Shown here piece by piece: positions 18,739 to 27,298 of a DNA stretch of 64,000 bases (its first letter is position 1; every line of letters starts with the position of its first letter). A program made the translations under genes and the position numbers. Source of the DNA: Pseudoalteromonas luteoviolacea (GTDB taxonomy: Bacteria > Pseudomonadota > Gammaproteobacteria > Enterobacterales > Alteromonadaceae); contig NZ_JAKFZS010000017.1 in NCBI RefSeq assembly GCF_021654285.1, forward strand, positions 1 through 64,000, in the 5' to 3' direction. A model generated the notes under the pieces. The model was given only the letters and a program-made list of their open reading frames with translations. It made no database searches and was not told where the DNA came from.

Positions 18739-21700
18739 TTAACTCCCATTACTATGGAGTTCTTCATTTATCTGCTCTTTCTTGTTTGACGATTGAGCTT
18801 GGTCCTTTTCTAACTCAGTTTGCTTGGGCGGTGTCGGTGTCAACTTGTTTTGCGTTGGTGCCATTGTTTGTTCAGAACTCGATTGCTCAACTTTTGTGCT
18901 TAATACTGTCGGCTGACTTGGCTCTGACTCATTTCCTTTAAGACCTGTGGGCTTCTTAGGTGCTTCACTTGGAACTTCCGGTGATGGTGATTCTGGCCGC
19001 TTCACGCCCGGTAAAGTCACCTCGCGACTCTTGCGCTCTACTTCTGTCACAATAGGCTCTTGCATTGTACCTGTCACTTTAAAATTAATTTCTGATATCA
19101 CTCGTGCCGAATGGATCACTTTGTCAATTGCAAGCGCTGCCAATCCTGTCACGGGATTAACCATCCAACCGACTATCACAGGCAAACTCGACGTGACTTG
19201 TGGCGCAATCGCCAAATCATAGTTAATCTCGTGCGTCGTTAAATTCGCATACCCTGTAATACTCAAATCAGCTGGCACACCATCCATCTTAGTGTCTTGA
19301 GTGAAAGCGACTCCATTATCTATCTGCAAGCTGCCTTCCATTTGGTTGTAGAAAAACCCTTTGGCAAAAACATCTCTAAAATCAAGCTTCAGCTTACGCA
19401 CCAAAGAGTCCAAGCTCAATAATGAAAAAACACGTGCACCTTGATCGCTAATATCTGTCAAATGCCCCTCGCCCAGTTGCCACTGTATATCTCCAGCCAA
19501 GGTTTCCCATTGGAAGTCATAAGGTGCAGCTTGCCAACTCAACTTAAAATCGATATTAGCTTGAGAGTCTTTCACGGTTGACGTGATATCAAACTCTTCC
19601 ATTAAATCACCAAAATCGGCGCTGCTTAGGTTGCCATTTATTTGTGACACACCATCTCGCCAGCTCCCAGTCGCTGAAAGCGCGTGCGCACCTTTATCTA
19701 CATTGAGTTTGCCAATCGTAAGCTGTTCACCGTTGCCTGCCATTGAAAGATTTACTCTATCAAGTTGGTACTGATTAATACGGCAATCATCACAACCAAA
19801 CTCTATAGCTGGAATACGAGTCAGCCAACTTAAATCAGGCTTCTCTTCTACTAGAGGCTCTGCCACAGGCTGAGAGTTCACACGAAGATAATCAGCTTGT
19901 ATATCAATTGGTATGCTGTGCTGATTCGGTAACCGAACCTGAGCCCTGAGCTCTTTTCCATTCAAGCGCACTTCCCAGTTATCCGCATCTGGTTTCATCT
20001 GCATTTCAATATCATTGAATAAGACATTACCAACGAGAAGCTCTCCAAAGTTAGCGCTTATCTCATTCAACTCTGGTAAAATACTGCTGTTATTTTGCGA
20101 CGATGATGTGCTCTTCTCTATAATCCTATCAATAAACTCGAACCACCTATCCAACTGAATATCTGGCTGGTCGATAGTCACCGTAAAACCTGACGGCTCC
20201 AAACCGCGATTTTGTGCGCCAACGACCAAATGCGCTTTATCAAAACGCCCATTGCTATTGTCTAAAATACCATTGAAATACAGGAGGTCATTCACATTCG
20301 CAGTGATCAAATTAGAGATCTCATCTCCTCTCACCTCACCAATCAACTTCCCAGTTGAGCCAACAACTTTATTATAGGGTGAAGGTAACATCACTGACAC
20401 GCCAGTTAAATCTGAGCTAAAACTCGCTAGGTAATTAAATCCTTGTTCAGTAAAGTTTAATGCTATATTGGTGTCTAACCACGCTTCACCTGCGATAAAA
20501 CCATCCATTAGCCCACCACCGTGTGGCAATAAGGCTTCACTGCTAGCTTGCAAAGCGGCTTCAATATTTACTTCATAACCTTGTTTATCCCCATGTCCCA
20601 TGACAGAGAAACCTATCGGCATAGTTAACCAAGTTGCTTTTGCACTCTGAAGCTTAATTTCATCATCGTGGAAGGTTAATTGGCCATGCACATCATTAAG
20701 TTGCATACCCGGTTTACTGAGATAAATTCGGTTGCCATTTAACTGTACCGTCCCTTTTGCAATAACATTCAGATCGTTTAAATCTATATCGAGTTCTATC
20801 TCACCATGTGCAGTGCCCTCACCTTGGACAATATCAAGCACATTAACTAACGGATCGGCTATCGGTGTATCTGCAAAAAAAGCACTTAAGCTAGATGCTT
20901 CTGTTTGCTGGCTGATTGTAACAATGAGGTTGTCGGCTTGCTCAAGGTCAGCCAAGCTTACCACAACCTTCCCGAGAATATCCTGATTAGACAGCTGGCC
21001 AGAGCCTGCTGTGATATCCATGCGTTCATTGTGAAAATGCAGTTCAACGCCGGCATTTTTTACACTTTTCCAATCAGGTGCAAATAAAAACTCAGCGCCA
21101 TCAATATGCGCCAAGACTTCAAATTGGCCCTGTTTATCACGATATGGAAATGCGTTTAATGGTCCAGACAGTAATACTTGAGCACGCACGTCTTCACCAG
21201 CAATAATCCCTCTATCTAAATACTCAACCAAATTGCTGTGCATTAAATCTAATGGAAAGTAATGTCCCGCAATCGATGCATCTTGACCATATACTTCAGC
21301 ATACAAATCTAGCTCGGGCTGTGAGAATAAACGAGTATGGAACTCTAGCGCCACAGCAAGGTGATCATTACTCACCCACAAGTTATCTGAATTAACTTGC
21401 CAATGCCCATTCGCATCTTGCCAAAAATGTATGTCGCCGTTGAGCTCATCAATATCAATGGGTTTGATAAAGCGCGCTCCAGTCATGAGCTGTTGTTGAT
21501 GTGCGCTCACGCTGACCACACCACGCTGCCCCTGCCAGTTAATTTCAAGATCTATCCCTGTTAAACCAGGTGCTGCGTCACTTTCACGCCATGCGACATT
21601 TTCTGCAAGACCCCATACATTAATACCCGTATCTGCCTGCCAAGTTACCCTGGCTTTATTAAGTTCGCCTTGAAACTGGCTTTTTTCTATGCCTTTTGCC

Positions 21701-22773
21701 CACTCATATCGAGTCAAGGCGAGCGCATCTGCTATTGGCGCTAAATCAAACTGCTGTAACCAAAGTGTGCGCTGTGTACTCGACCACTGGCCTTGAAATT
21801 GCGTTGGTTTATAATCATGTTCATTGCTGATAAATATAAACTCAGAGCTGTCCAGTGACCAACCGCTCTCAGACGGTTCAATTAATACCTGACCACTTTC
21901 TAGACCTAATTTATTTAACTGATTTTTATCACTCCAGGTAACGTAGCTAGGTTCAACTTGCACTAAAATATCAGTTAATTTTCCATGCTGAAATTGAGTC
22001 CAGAGTTGACCATTGATGCTAGCACTCAAATTTCGATAACTGTCATCTAAATGCTCATCAATTAAGTCTAATACATTCAGATCATTGGCTTGTAGATAAA
22101 TATCGCCTTCAATTTCTTGTAAAGTTTGTCCAGAAAGCTTAACTCGGGTATTTAAACTACCTTGAGATAAGCTAGGGAAAATAAGTCGCCCCTCACCATG
22201 ATGTGCATTGGCGCTATTTTGCCAAACCATATCTTGGATCAGTATTGTATGGTGCAAATCATGTGCACCCAATAAATGAACTTCACTATTTTGAACTGAG
22301 AAGTGCCCAGTTTCCCCTAAAAATAACCCTTCGATAAGTGCCTGCTGCTCAAACTCGCCTGCATTAGCATTATCATCTAAGTTGAGTCTATTGAGGTGAA
22401 TATTTGCTTTAAAGCCATCAAGCACAAAATAATTGGAAACTAACTGCCACTGCCGCAAAGACTGAACAACATTGACTTGCAAGCTGGTATTATCAATATG
22501 AAGAGAGATAGGTGCGTTTTGGTTATCTTCAAAATTCACATTTTCAAGCACAAGGGCGGGCCCAGTACCCTGCCAACTGGCGCTGATTGAGCCAATACTC
22601 AACTCAACGTTAAGTTGACGGTAAATCAGAGATTCAATGCTATTTTTGTAATCATTAGCGTACGGTAAGCTCAGCTTCAACAGAGAAACCAATACCGCAA
22701 GCATAACCAAGGTTACAGCAAAAACTTGCCAAACCTTTCGAATACAAAAAAAGCAAATTGTTTTGGGGTGCAT
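18739..22773 (-). CDS. yhdP: YhdP family AsmA-like lipid transfer protein
   Basis: YhdP is a very long AsmA-like protein anchored in the inner membrane. With TamB and YdbH it supports phospholipid transport to the outer membrane. The 1344-residue product has one N-terminal transmembrane helix (residues about 13-34), then a long periplasmic region of beta-rich repeats (DUF3971/AsmA-like), and ends with a Pro/Ser/Gln-rich low-complexity tail from about residue 1250. The tail is the only part that looks lineage-specific. It lies 6 bp after rng. Confidence 0.93.
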   Translation of the reverse strand: MHPKTICFFCIRKVWQVFAVTLVMLAVLVSLLKLSLPYANDYKNSIESLIYRQLNVELSIGSISASWQGTGPALVLENVNFEDNQNAPISLHIDNTSLQVNVVQSLRQWQLVSNYFVLDGFKANIHLNRLNLDDNANAGEFEQQALIEGLFLGETGHFSVQNSEVHLLGAHDLHHTILIQDMVWQNSANAHHGEGRLIFPSLSQGSLNTRVKLSGQTLQEIEGDIYLQANDLNVLDLIDEHLDDSYRNLSASINGQLWTQFQHGKLTDILVQVEPSYVTWSDKNQLNKLGLESGQVLIEPSESGWSLDSSEFIFISNEHDYKPTQFQGQWSSTQRTLWLQQFDLAPIADALALTRYEWAKGIEKSQFQGELNKARVTWQADTGINVWGLAENVAWRESDAAPGLTGIDLEINWQGQRGVVSVSAHQQQLMTGARFIKPIDIDELNGDIHFWQDANGHWQVNSDNLWVSNDHLAVALEFHTRLFSQPELDLYAEVYGQDASIAGHYFPLDLMHSNLVEYLDRGIIAGEDVRAQVLLSGPLNAFPYRDKQGQFEVLAHIDGAEFLFAPDWKSVKNAGVELHFHNERMDITAGSGQLSNQDILGKVVVSLADLEQADNLIVTISQQTEASSLSAFFADTPIADPLVNVLDIVQGEGTAHGEIELDIDLNDLNVIAKGTVQLNGNRIYLSKPGMQLNDVHGQLTFHDDEIKLQSAKATWLTMPIGFSVMGHGDKQGYEVNIEAALQASSEALLPHGGGLMDGFIAGEAWLDTNIALNFTEQGFNYLASFSSDLTGVSVMLPSPYNKVVGSTGKLIGEVRGDEISNLITANVNDLLYFNGILDNSNGRFDKAHLVVGAQNRGLEPSGFTVTIDQPDIQLDRWFEFIDRIIEKSTSSSQNNSSILPELNEISANFGELLVGNVLFNDIEMQMKPDADNWEVRLNGKELRAQVRLPNQHSIPIDIQADYLRVNSQPVAEPLVEEKPDLSWLTRIPAIEFGCDDCRINQYQLDRVNLSMAGNGEQLTIGKLNVDKGAHALSATGSWRDGVSQINGNLSSADFGDLMEEFDITSTVKDSQANIDFKLSWQAAPYDFQWETLAGDIQWQLGEGHLTDISDQGARVFSLLSLDSLVRKLKLDFRDVFAKGFFYNQMEGSLQIDNGVAFTQDTKMDGVPADLSITGYANLTTHEINYDLAIAPQVTSSLPVIVGWMVNPVTGLAALAIDKVIHSARVISEINFKVTGTMQEPIVTEVERKSREVTLPGVKRPESPSPEVPSEAPKKPTGLKGNESEPSQPTVLSTKVEQSSSEQTMAPTQNKLTPTPPKQTELEKDQAQSSNKKEQINEELHSNGS

Positions 22774-22779
22774 ATCGGC

Positions 22780-24252
22780 CTACATCATTACCACATCAAA
22801 CTGCTCTTGGCTGTACAAGTTTTCAGTTTGGATACTCACTTGCTTCCCGATAAACAGTTCCAGCTCGGCCAAATTATGATATTCATCATTCACTAACGCC
22901 TCACTCACAGCCGCAGAGGCATATACCATGAACTTATCCGCATCATACGCACGATTCACTCGGACAATTTCACGCAATATCTCATAACAAACCGTTTCTA
23001 CGGTTTTCAAAGATCCTCGACCAGAACAAGAAGGACATACATCACATAAAATGTGCTCTAGACTTTCTCTTGTACGCTTTCTCGTCATTTCAACTAAACC
23101 AAGCGCTGACAGCCCGTTAATATTTGCTTTGGCGCGGTCTTTTGCCAATGCCGCTTCGAGTGAATGTAATACTCGGCGTTTATGCTCATCTGAAACCATA
23201 TCAATAAAGTCAATAATGATAATACCGCCTAGATTCCTTAACCTAAGCTGACGCGCAATAGCAGAAGTTGCCTCGACATTGGTATTGAAAATGGTTTCTT
23301 CTAAGTTTCTATGACCAACAAACGCCCCTGTATTCACATCTACGGTCGTCATGGCTTCTGTTTGATCTATGATTAAATAACCACCTGATTTCAGTTCAAC
23401 CTTACGGTGTAGTGCTTTTTGTATCTCTGTTTCAACATCAAAAAGATCAAAGATCGGACGCTCGCCAGGATAATACTCCAACGTCTCAGATAGCTGTGGA
23501 ACAAACTCTTCTGTAAACGTCTTCAATTGCTGATACGTTAATTTGGAATCAACACGAATACGCTCCATGTCTTCACCAACGTAATCGCGTAGAGTACGGA
23601 ACGCCAGCGTCAAGTCTTCATGTAAGATACTTGCTTTGCTGGTCTTTCTTCGCTTGCTAACAATTTTTTGCCAAAGTTTTTTTAGAAATTCTGCATCATG
23701 CTTTAATTCAGCTTCCGCAGCGCCTTCAGCCGCAGTGCGAACAATAAAGCCACCATTTTCATCATTATACTGGGCAACAATATGTTTAAGACGGTCGCGC
23801 TCTTCTTCTGTTTCAATTCTTTGACTAACACCAACGTGCGTTGCATCTGGCATAAAGACTAAGTAGCGAGAAGGGATGGTAATGTCCGTGGTTAAACGCG
23901 CCCCTTTGGTACCGATCGGATCTTTCACCACCTGTACCATAATGAACTGGCCTTGCTTGACTAGCTCTCTAATATCCTGCACTTTTTTAATTGGCTGATG
24001 ATCAACCGCTTCTTCAATAGAAGCACTACTGACAATGTCTGAAGCATGTAGAAAAGCGGCTTTTTCGAGACCAATATCGACAAATGCGGCTTGCATACCC
24101 GGTAGCACTCGGCTCACCTTGCCTAAATAGATGTTACCAACAATGCCTAAGTTGCCGACACGCTCAACTTGGACTTCTTGCAGCACACCATTCTCAATGA
24201 GTGCGACTCGACTTTCACTTGGTGTTACATTGATCAATAATTCGCTACTCAT
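22780..24252 (-). CDS. rng: Ribonuclease G
   Basis: RNase G (CafA) is an endoribonuclease related to RNase E that matures the 16S rRNA 5' end and decays some mRNAs. The 490-residue protein has an S1 domain (GNIYLGKVSRVLPGMQAAFVD near residue 40), the DNase I-like catalytic region (TTVDVNTGAF, IIIDFIDM) and the zinc-link CDVCPSCSGRG near residue 403. It overlaps maf by 8 bp. Confidence 0.97.
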   Translation of the reverse strand: MSSELLINVTPSESRVALIENGVLQEVQVERVGNLGIVGNIYLGKVSRVLPGMQAAFVDIGLEKAAFLHASDIVSSASIEEAVDHQPIKKVQDIRELVKQGQFIMVQVVKDPIGTKGARLTTDITIPSRYLVFMPDATHVGVSQRIETEEERDRLKHIVAQYNDENGGFIVRTAAEGAAEAELKHDAEFLKKLWQKIVSKRRKTSKASILHEDLTLAFRTLRDYVGEDMERIRVDSKLTYQQLKTFTEEFVPQLSETLEYYPGERPIFDLFDVETEIQKALHRKVELKSGGYLIIDQTEAMTTVDVNTGAFVGHRNLEETIFNTNVEATSAIARQLRLRNLGGIIIIDFIDMVSDEHKRRVLHSLEAALAKDRAKANINGLSALGLVEMTRKRTRESLEHILCDVCPSCSGRGSLKTVETVCYEILREIVRVNRAYDADKFMVYASAAVSEALVNDEYHNLAELELFIGKQVSIQTENLYSQEQFDVVMM

Positions 24253-24823
24253 CTCGACCCGCCATAAATGCTTGAATTAATTCGTCTGTTTCATATAAAG
24301 GTAGTCCGACTACAGCAAAATAACTACCTTTAAGCTGTGTTACAAATCGCCCACCTAGACCTTGTATACCATATCCACCAGCTTTATCTTGTGGCTCTTG
24401 GCTTGACCAATATTGTTCTATTTCCGCAGCTGAGAGTACTTTGAAAGTCACTTCTGTGATGACTGTTTTACTCATCACTGTCTGATTATCTGCCAGCGCA
24501 ATCGCAGTCATCACTTGATGCGTGTTGCCTGATAGCTTAGTCATCATAGAGATAAAATCGTCTTTGTTTACAGGCTTACCGAGCGCTTCTCCATCAGCGA
24601 CAACAATCGTATCACTGCCTAAAACAGGACGGTTCTCACTACCTATGCCAACGCCACTTTGCGCTTTTAATCTGGCCAAGCGCTCAACTAAAGCTGCAGG
24701 TGCTTCATTTGGCAAAGCTCGCTCATCCGCATCGACAGAAAATTGTTCAAAATCGTAACCAAGCTGGCTCAATAACTCTTTGCGGCGTGGGGATGCCGAA
24801 GCCAAATATAATTTTACGGTCAT
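24245..24823 (-). CDS. yhdE: Maf-family dTTP/UTP pyrophosphatase (YhdE)
   Basis: This is a house-cleaning nucleotide pyrophosphatase of the Maf family, probably hydrolysing dTTP/UTP and modified forms. The 192-residue protein has the P-loop-like LASASPRRKELL at the N-terminus, VLGSDTIVV near residue 70, and KAGGYGIQGLGG near residue 148. It lies between mreD and rng, exactly as E. coli yhdE. It overlaps mreD by one base. Confidence 0.95.
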   Translation of the reverse strand: MTVKLYLASASPRRKELLSQLGYDFEQFSVDADERALPNEAPAALVERLARLKAQSGVGIGSENRPVLGSDTIVVADGEALGKPVNKDDFISMMTKLSGNTHQVMTAIALADNQTVMSKTVITEVTFKVLSAAEIEQYWSSQEPQDKAGGYGIQGLGGRFVTQLKGSYFAVVGLPLYETDELIQAFMAGRDE

Positions 24824-25299
24824 TAACGGATCCTAAAATGTCTACGGTACTTCCTTAGCAATAGGAAGATCCAAGGCCAACACAACATACCAACCAAAGC
24901 CGGCCATAAATATGCAGGATTAAAATAAATATCTAATAAGAAATGATTTAGCCAAAACTGCAATAAGTGATACAGCGCTAAAAACAAACCTATCAACATG
25001 GCTTGCTGCCACAAGGAGAAGTTTCTTAACTTCTGGAAGTTACTGACTGTAATATAGATGCACACTGAGTAAGTCAACGAGTTAACACCCAAAGGAGAGC
25101 CGACAGCCAAATCCATGATCAGACCCGTGCACCATGCCCAGCCAATATTAACCCTGTGCGGTAACGCAATTGACCAATACATCAATACTAATAGGACCCA
25201 ATCTGGCCTAAAAGGTTCTAAAGAAAATGGTAATGGCATCAACGCCATAATAAGCGCAAGAAACACGCTAAAAGTGATAAAAGAAAAGCTACGGCTCAT
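24823..25299 (-). CDS. mreD: Rod shape-determining protein MreD
   Basis: MreD is a small polytopic membrane protein of the elongasome. The 158-residue protein has four to five hydrophobic helices and the family segment WAWCTGLIMDLAVGSPLGVN near residue 55. The start overlaps mreC by 11 bp, so translation is probably coupled. Confidence 0.95.
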   Translation of the reverse strand: MSRSFSFITFSVFLALIMALMPLPFSLEPFRPDWVLLVLMYWSIALPHRVNIGWAWCTGLIMDLAVGSPLGVNSLTYSVCIYITVSNFQKLRNFSLWQQAMLIGLFLALYHLLQFWLNHFLLDIYFNPAYLWPALVGMLCWPWIFLLLRKYRRHFRIR

Positions 25300-26131
25300 T
25301 ACTTACCTCCGTATCGTTTTCCCCTAAAATAACCAGCAGTCGAACCCTATCTAACTGCGCGATAGGTTCAGCATAAACTTTTGCAAAAGGCAGCCCTTCA
25401 TCTCTATCAATTTCAGTGACAACTGCCACTGGGTAACCTTCTGGAAAGCGGCTGCCAAGGCCTGAGGTCACTAAGATATCGCCGATACGAATATCCAAAC
25501 TATGTGACACATGAGCTAATTGCACCAAATTGATCTTGCCTATCCCTTCGACCACCATACTGACATCATTACGTAAAATCCGAACAGGGGTCGCATGGGT
25601 CGTGTCCGTCATCAACAATACACGGGAGGTTGTGGTACCGACATGAGTCAATTGACCGACTAATCCAAGTTCATCAATAACAGCTTGTCCCTCAGATACG
25701 CCATCTATCGTGCCCTTATTAATAACAACCTGATGATTATATCGATTCGAACGCACCGACAGTACTTGCGCGATTTGGCGGCTATGAGATTGCCGTGACG
25801 AAGCGCCTAACAGCGCTCGCAGCTCATTATTTTCTTTTAATAAAAATTGGAATTGCTGAAGCTGCTCACTTTGCAAAAGTTGCTTGGCACGCAGGGTTTC
25901 ATTTTCATCTAACAGCCTGTCTCGTGTATGCAAGCTTTGCGCACCAACATTAAATAATTCGTATGGCACGTTTGCAGCATATAAAACTGGACTAACTAGT
26001 GTATTGAGTGTCGTTCTGACAAAAGTACCGCCAGAGGTATATCGATCACCTATGATGAGGATAATACTAAGCACAACTGCGACAGTAAGTCGCAGTTGTA
26101 AAGAGATGCTTCGGCCAAACAGTAAATTCAT
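25289..26131 (-). CDS. mreC: Rod shape-determining protein MreC
   Basis: MreC is the bitopic periplasmic scaffold that links MreB filaments to PBP2/RodA. The 280-residue protein has an N-terminal transmembrane helix, a coiled coil (about residues 65-110, LQSEQLQQFQFLLKENNELR), and the beta-barrel core with QVLSVRSNRYNHQVVINKG. The start shares one base with the mreB stop. Confidence 0.96.
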   Translation of the reverse strand: MNLLFGRSISLQLRLTVAVVLSIILIIGDRYTSGGTFVRTTLNTLVSPVLYAANVPYELFNVGAQSLHTRDRLLDENETLRAKQLLQSEQLQQFQFLLKENNELRALLGASSRQSHSRQIAQVLSVRSNRYNHQVVINKGTIDGVSEGQAVIDELGLVGQLTHVGTTTSRVLLMTDTTHATPVRILRNDVSMVVEGIGKINLVQLAHVSHSLDIRIGDILVTSGLGSRFPEGYPVAVVTEIDRDEGLPFAKVYAEPIAQLDRVRLLVILGENDTEVSNEP

Positions 26132-27174
26132 CAGTCGTAACTAAATACATCGCCGCCATGCATATCAATCATCTCAAGCGCTTTACCACCACCACGCGCA
26201 ACACACGTCAGTGGATCATCAGCAACAACAACAGGGATCCCCGTTTCTTCCATCAGCAATCGGTCTAAATCTTTCAGCAGTGCACCGCCGCCTGTTAATA
26301 CCATGCCATGTGCTGAAATATCCGATGCCAACTCAGGTGGTGACTGCTCTAACGCAACCATGACGGCGCTGACAATCCCCATCAGAGGCTCTTGTAATGC
26401 TTCTAAAATCTCATGTGAATTGAGCGTAAATGAGCGTGGAACACCTTCTGCTAAATTACGTCCGCGCACTTCAATTTCAATTGGCGTTTCACTCTTAAAA
26501 GCAGAACCGATTTCATGCTTGATGTGCTCCGCGGTTGCTTCGCCTATTAAACTACCAAAGTTACGTCTTACATAATTAATAATGGCTTCATCAAATTTGT
26601 CACCACCGATACGCACAGAAGATGAATAAACCACACCATTAAGCGAGATTATCGCTACCTCAGTTGTACCACCGCCAATATCAACAACCATTGAGCCTGT
26701 TGCTTCAGACACTGGCAAACCGGCGCCAATTGCTGCGGCCATCGGCTCTTCAATCAAGTACACTTCACGCGCGCCAGCACCCATGGCTGACTCACGGATC
26801 GCACGCTTCTCAACTTGTGTTGCACCACACGGTACACAAATTAATACGCGCGGACTTGGGCGCATAAAATTATTATTGTGAACTTGCTTGATAAAATGCT
26901 GAAGCATTTTTTCTGTGACATAGAAGTCCGCAATAACACCATCTTTCATTGGTCTTATCGCTTTGATATTGCCGGGTGTTCTACCAAGCATCTGCTTTGC
27001 GGCTGTGCCGACAGAAGCAACACTTTTTGGTCCACCTGCTCGCTCTTGACGAATTGCCACAACAGAAGGCTCGTTCAATACAATGCCTTCTTCTTTCACA
27101 TAAATCAGAGTATTCGCCGTGCCTAAGTCAATAGACAGGTCATTTGAAAATAATCCACGTAGCTTTTTAAACAT
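26131..27174 (-). CDS. mreB: Rod shape-determining actin homologue MreB
   Basis: MreB forms membrane-associated filaments that direct lateral wall synthesis. The 347-residue protein has the actin-family phosphate loops (SIDLGTANTLIYV, VVDIGGGTTEVAII) and the adenosine motif GMVLTGGGALLKDLD. It is the first gene of the mreBCD-maf-rng-yhdP-nit-tldD run. The promoter should lie in 27175-27298, a gap that also holds the terminator of the upstream gene. Confidence 0.98.
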   Translation of the reverse strand: MFKKLRGLFSNDLSIDLGTANTLIYVKEEGIVLNEPSVVAIRQERAGGPKSVASVGTAAKQMLGRTPGNIKAIRPMKDGVIADFYVTEKMLQHFIKQVHNNNFMRPSPRVLICVPCGATQVEKRAIRESAMGAGAREVYLIEEPMAAAIGAGLPVSEATGSMVVDIGGGTTEVAIISLNGVVYSSSVRIGGDKFDEAIINYVRRNFGSLIGEATAEHIKHEIGSAFKSETPIEIEVRGRNLAEGVPRSFTLNSHEILEALQEPLMGIVSAVMVALEQSPPELASDISAHGMVLTGGGALLKDLDRLLMEETGIPVVVADDPLTCVARGGGKALEMIDMHGGDVFSYD

Positions 27175-27208
27175 GAGGCTGGGTAACCTTAAAGAATTCT
27201 TTTAACTA

Positions 27209-27293
27209 AGCCGCAGTAATTGTCACTGCGGCTAAAATATTTAAGTCTACAAAGTGCTAACTGCACTTTAGCTGAACGCGCCCTATTCGGCGC
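27209..27293 (-). terminator. Three hairpins between the PEGA/FGE gene and mreB
   Basis: Three perfect hairpins lie in a row within the 124-bp gap. AGCCGCAGT (27209-27217) pairs with ACTGCGGCT (27225-27233). AAAGTGC (27251-27257) pairs with GCACTTT (27263-27269). GCGCC (27278-27282) pairs with GGCGC (27289-27293). Read on the minus strand they follow the stop of the gene at 27299. The one at 27209-27233 is the strongest and would be the main terminator, keeping mreB expression independent. Confidence 0.65.
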
Positions 27294-27298
27294 ATTAT

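Noticed and set aside
27209..27293. Regulatory RNA leader of mreB
   Set aside because: The three hairpins are better explained as the terminator region of the upstream minus-strand gene, though a role in the mreB leader cannot be excluded.
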